Assembly (NCBI RefSeq): GCF_000350225.1
Contig: NW_005179082.1
Location: forward strand, 97,961-161,960
DNA: 64,000 nt
Source: Chondrus crispus
Taxonomy: Eukaryota; Rhodophyta; Florideophyceae; Gigartinales; Gigartinaceae
Reading direction: 5' to 3'
The number at the start of each line of letters is the position of its first letter. The first letter of the stretch is position 1. Shown here in pieces: positions 61,104-64,000 of this stretch. A program made the position numbers and the translations under genes. The notes under the pieces are model-generated. The model was not told the origin of the DNA. It ran no database searches and saw only the letters and a program-made list of their open reading frames with translations.

Positions 61104-62608
61104 TACGCTCGCGACAGACATGGCCTGATGCACTCCGCCACAATGGTGTGCGAAGCGTTGAGATTATTGTTGCTGGTATTTTAGGCTGGTGGCCTCGTGA
61201 GTGGGAGAACGTCGTTTTTACTTAGCAAAGTAGAGGCGTCATTGTTCTGGTTGTCGGATGGGACTGAGATCGTTGCGGTACAAAGGGCTTTTCGTGTATG
61301 TTATCACTTCTCGCTAGTGGGTCGGGTTGCGGGTGATGTGCAGTGATCAGGTTATTGTTCTCACACTTGGAAGCACATTATCGGTCCTTCGTACTCAGGG
61401 TCTAATGCTAGTATTTGACGCGGAAACGTGGGAAGGTCTGCTTTGCCTTTGGGTCATCGTAATGACGAGGCTAATAGTTTTCGAGTCTTGGGGCATGTGA
61501 CGAGAAAGCAAACGATGACCATCAATGCAAGTGTTTGAACAAGTGCTTTGTGGGCAACGGCGTTTCTATTGGATGTCATCAGCGTGCGACACCATTTTGT
61601 CGAAGCACGTACGGTAGTATTCTTGTACTGTACAGGCGCTACGGCTACAAACTCCACAGTTTTGTAGCTTATTCAACTCTGTACTAAAGTTAATTCTCGT
61701 TCTCGCCACAGTCATTGTCATGATGTAGATGCTCTCCCGGCGGCTGCAGTTAGCTGCCCTGTTCCACTACATTGACGGCATTCCAACGTGCTATAGTACA
61801 GTATGTAGCCCCTTCTTTGTGTGCTGCACTGTAGTACGTAGCCTCGTCTCGAGGTCTACCAACACGAGGTCTTCGTGTGAGATGGCATGCGTTCAGCATA
61901 AACGAGAATGTAACGCTGGTCTCTAAAGCGAGACGCAAGGATGTTGCGGATGTCGTTTAATGGGTTCTGATTGGTGTCTGAGAAACACGCCCCCCTTTTT
62001 GGCGTTCTGGTGAGCATCATGGAGACCACCAGTCAACGTTTTTTTTTTTTTTTTTTTCTGAACAATTTCCACTGCAAGTGTTCGATAAAAAAAAAAACCT
62101 CTTGTCACCGGAGTCAAACCGAGCGGAACTATGGGGCATGCCATGGAAGTAAGGAACAATCCTAGGAAACAGGACTCGGGCTTAATGAGCGTTTGATTCA
62201 TGCCCACGTCAAGAAACAACATAAGAATTGACACGTTTTTATGCAAACGCATTCTTTAGTGCATATCCTGCGGAGAGAAAGATCTGAGTTGCATGAGAAA
62301 GTTTGATGCATTTGCACGGAGTGTGCAGAATTATTGGTGATGGTTGATACGAAGTGTCAGCAGCAAAGCTGAATCGCTATTTCTAGTCGACATTGTACAA
62401 ATAGTATACTCTGTACCTTGAGCGGCAATATGCAGTGGTGCACATGTGTGGAGTAGTCAAATTGTGTAGGATTAAGAGTTTATGTGTTATACAGAAGAGG
62501 CAGTGACAAAAACCCGAATGGTATATGGTATCGAATCTACCCCGTACTACAGTTGCGACGTACATACAAGACCAGATTCTGGTGCGGGCCAAACGCGACT
62601 CTACGGAG
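61104..62608. other. Intergenic between convergent SWIB and LDH genes
   Basis: No gene. TACTGTAC-type words recur at 61627-61640 and 61795-61840. T18 and A12 homopolymers lie near 62040 and 62086. Confidence 0.45.
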
Positions 62609-63625
62609 CTACTGAATTATGACCTCATTAGTGAGCGTAGCGTCCGGGCCGGCCTCCTTAAATTCGAGCATATTAGAGACGGTAGTCCCCCAAATATTGA
62701 GCATGGCAGTGTCGGTACAAAAGGCGATATGGGGGGTGAGGAGGACGTTGGGAAAGGACATGAGCATGGAAATCCTATCATCCTCGAGAATCTCGCCGGA
62801 ATGGTCGTCAAAGAAGAGCTCTGCCTCTCCCTCGACAACGTCCATCGCGCACGCACCAATCTTCTTTCCCTTGAGCCCCTTGATAAGCGCGTCCATATCC
62901 ATGAGCTCGCCCCTCGACGTGTTGATGAGGATAACGCCCGTCTTCATCTTCCTAATGGCCTCGGCATCGATCATATGGCGCGTGGACGGTAGCAACGGGC
63001 AATGCAGACTAATAATATCCGAGCGGGCGAAGAGGTCGTCCTTGGAGACATACTCGACGCCCATAGCCTCCGCCTCGGGGTTACGATAGACGTCATAGGC
63101 GAGGACGGTTGTGCCGAAGGCCAACATGATCTTCGCGAACAACCTTCCAATCTTGCCGGTGCCGCAAACGCCAATGGTCTTGCCGTTGACATCGAAGCCC
63201 ATGAGGCCCGCGAGCGAGAAGTTGCTCTCGCGGGTCCTGTTGTAGGCCTTGTGGGTCTTGCGTCCGACTGTGAGCAGGAGGGCGACGGCGAACTCGGCGA
63301 CGGCGAACGGGGAGTAGGCCGGGACGCGGAGGACCTTGATGCGGTGCTTGCTGGCGGCGGCGAGGTCGACGTGGTTGAAGCCTGCGCAGCGGAGCAGGAT
63401 GCAGCGCACGGCGCCCTCCGCGAGGCGGGCGATGACGGGGGCGTCTAGCGCGTCGTTGACGAAGGCGCACACGGCGTCCGAGCCCGCGGCGAGCGGGGCC
63501 GTGCCCTCCGAGAGAGGCATGGCCAGAAATTCGAAGTCGATGTGCGGCGTGACGCGGGTCAGAGTGGGGTGCTGACGCAGGAAGTCGCGCTCGTAGCGCT
63601 TCGAACTGAAGACGGTGACTTTCAT
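62609..63625 (-). CDS. ldhA: D-lactate dehydrogenase (2-hydroxyacid family)
   Basis: 338 residues from ATG 63625, the usual bacterial LdhA length, no intron. The start MKVTVFSSKRYERDFL is the typical beta-strand opening. The NAD-binding site is GKTIGVCGTGKIGRLFAKIM (GxGxxG) with the acidic YDVYRNP after beta-2. Substrate and catalytic residues: HCPLLPSTRHMIDAEAI, NTSRGELMDMDALI (Arg), MDVVEGEAELFFDDHSGEIL (Glu) and LLTPHIAFCTDTAM (His). It interconverts pyruvate and D-lactate with NADH, probably in the cytosol for fermentation; no clear presequence. Bacterial-type D-LDH occurs in several algae. The frame runs on upstream to 63889 through Pro-rich low-complexity codons, which I do not include. 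Confidence 0.95.
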   Translation of the reverse strand: MKVTVFSSKRYERDFLRQHPTLTRVTPHIDFEFLAMPLSEGTAPLAAGSDAVCAFVNDALDAPVIARLAEGAVRCILLRCAGFNHVDLAAASKHRIKVLRVPAYSPFAVAEFAVALLLTVGRKTHKAYNRTRESNFSLAGLMGFDVNGKTIGVCGTGKIGRLFAKIMLAFGTTVLAYDVYRNPEAEAMGVEYVSKDDLFARSDIISLHCPLLPSTRHMIDAEAIRKMKTGVILINTSRGELMDMDALIKGLKGKKIGACAMDVVEGEAELFFDDHSGEILEDDRISMLMSFPNVLLTPHIAFCTDTAMLNIWGTTVSNMLEFKEAGPDATLTNEVIIQ

Positions 63626-64000
63626 TGCGGCGGTGGGTGGTGGGATGGGGGGAGGGGGGGCGGCAGGGAGGTTGGGGGGCCGGGCGGGTTTACATAAGGA
63701 AGTGTGGAGGGCCGGGCGGGGTTTACACAAGGAAGGGTGGGGTGGCAGAGGTGTGTAACACACCGTGTGTTGGAGGTGTGCGGAAAGCCTTGCGGGGGAT
63801 TGGGGGAGGTGTGCGCGTGGAGATGGCACGTGATACGGGTGTTGTCCCAGTAGCCGCTGGCGACGGGATTCGCCCAGCGCGCGCGCCACGATTGGATGGT
63901 TTGTCCACAGCTGTCCACGTGGAAAAACACCGCCCGCGCTGTCGAAAGCGCGGCCTCTTTACAGCCGGCAATTCGGCGTCATCGGCCAACTGTAAAACGC
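63626..64000. other. LDH upstream region
   Basis: G-rich. A 34-bp unit (CGGGCGGGTTTACATAAGGA then AGTGTGGAGGGC) is duplicated with changes at about 63679-63745. A minus-strand frame opening MADDAELPAVKRPRFRQRGR at ATG 63989 could be the start of another gene or an unspliced LDH leader, but nothing confirms this. Confidence 0.35.

Noticed and set aside
63626-63889. N-terminal extension of D-LDH
   Set aside because: Pro/His-rich residues derived from a G-rich tandem repeat; the family begins at MKVTVFSS, and the ATG at 63625 gives the normal length.

Overview
This is a eukaryotic nuclear window. It has single-copy eukaryotic housekeeping genes: p97/CDC48, Mediator MED13, cytochrome c, SmB, SOF1/DCAF13 and a cytosolic-type tRNA-Gln. 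Most genes are intronless, and a few carry short GT-AG introns of 58-174 bp. Ancient transposable elements fill the spaces between small gene islands. Few introns, organelle-type presequences (CysRS, a double-SWIB protein), a PRONE domain and dense retroelements suggest an Archaeplastida genome, most likely a multicellular red alga (Chondrus-like florideophyte). That assignment is inference. Three assembly gaps (N runs) lie at 4298-4397, 23723-23822 and 44929-45452.

Layout. 1-9.9 kb is repeat land: a decayed Ty1/copia element, a minus-strand gene with cysteine-peptidase-like motifs and an in-frame stop, minisatellites, a Myb/SANT-like relic and LINE 3' scraps. CDC48 (10.1-12.5 kb, minus) is followed by a LINE with an R2-like endonuclease region (12.7-15.4 kb, minus) whose 5' end abuts a tRNA-Gln(CTG) gene. 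MED13 fills 18.4-23.6 kb. The island 24.3-29.0 kb carries FAHD1-like acylpyruvase, cytochrome c, a HAD phosphatase and a RING-H2 E3 ligase. At 29.2-32.7 kb lies a complete but dead PIF/Harbinger element with terminal inverted repeats, a 3-bp target duplication, transposase and convergent Myb-like partner; a solo LTR splits its transposase. A second Harbinger-related element (35.06-37.09 kb) carries two divergent spliced genes. After a conserved membrane protein, a 730-bp Tigger/pogo-like element lies at 39.63-40.36 kb.

41-64 kb is gene-rich: a SHOCT-like small protein, SmB, a spliced eukaryotic QueG (epoxyqueuosine reductase), a MIT-PRONE protein truncated by the gap, a homeodomain-Agenet-MBD protein, SOF1/DCAF13, CysRS divergent from a double-SWIB organelle protein, and D-lactate dehydrogenase.

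The most novel items are two unusual domain architectures (MIT plus PRONE; homeodomain plus two Agenet/Tudor-like domains plus MBD), a bacterial-type QueG with introns, and well-delimited nested transposons. No CRISPR array, operon or other prokaryotic organisation is present.
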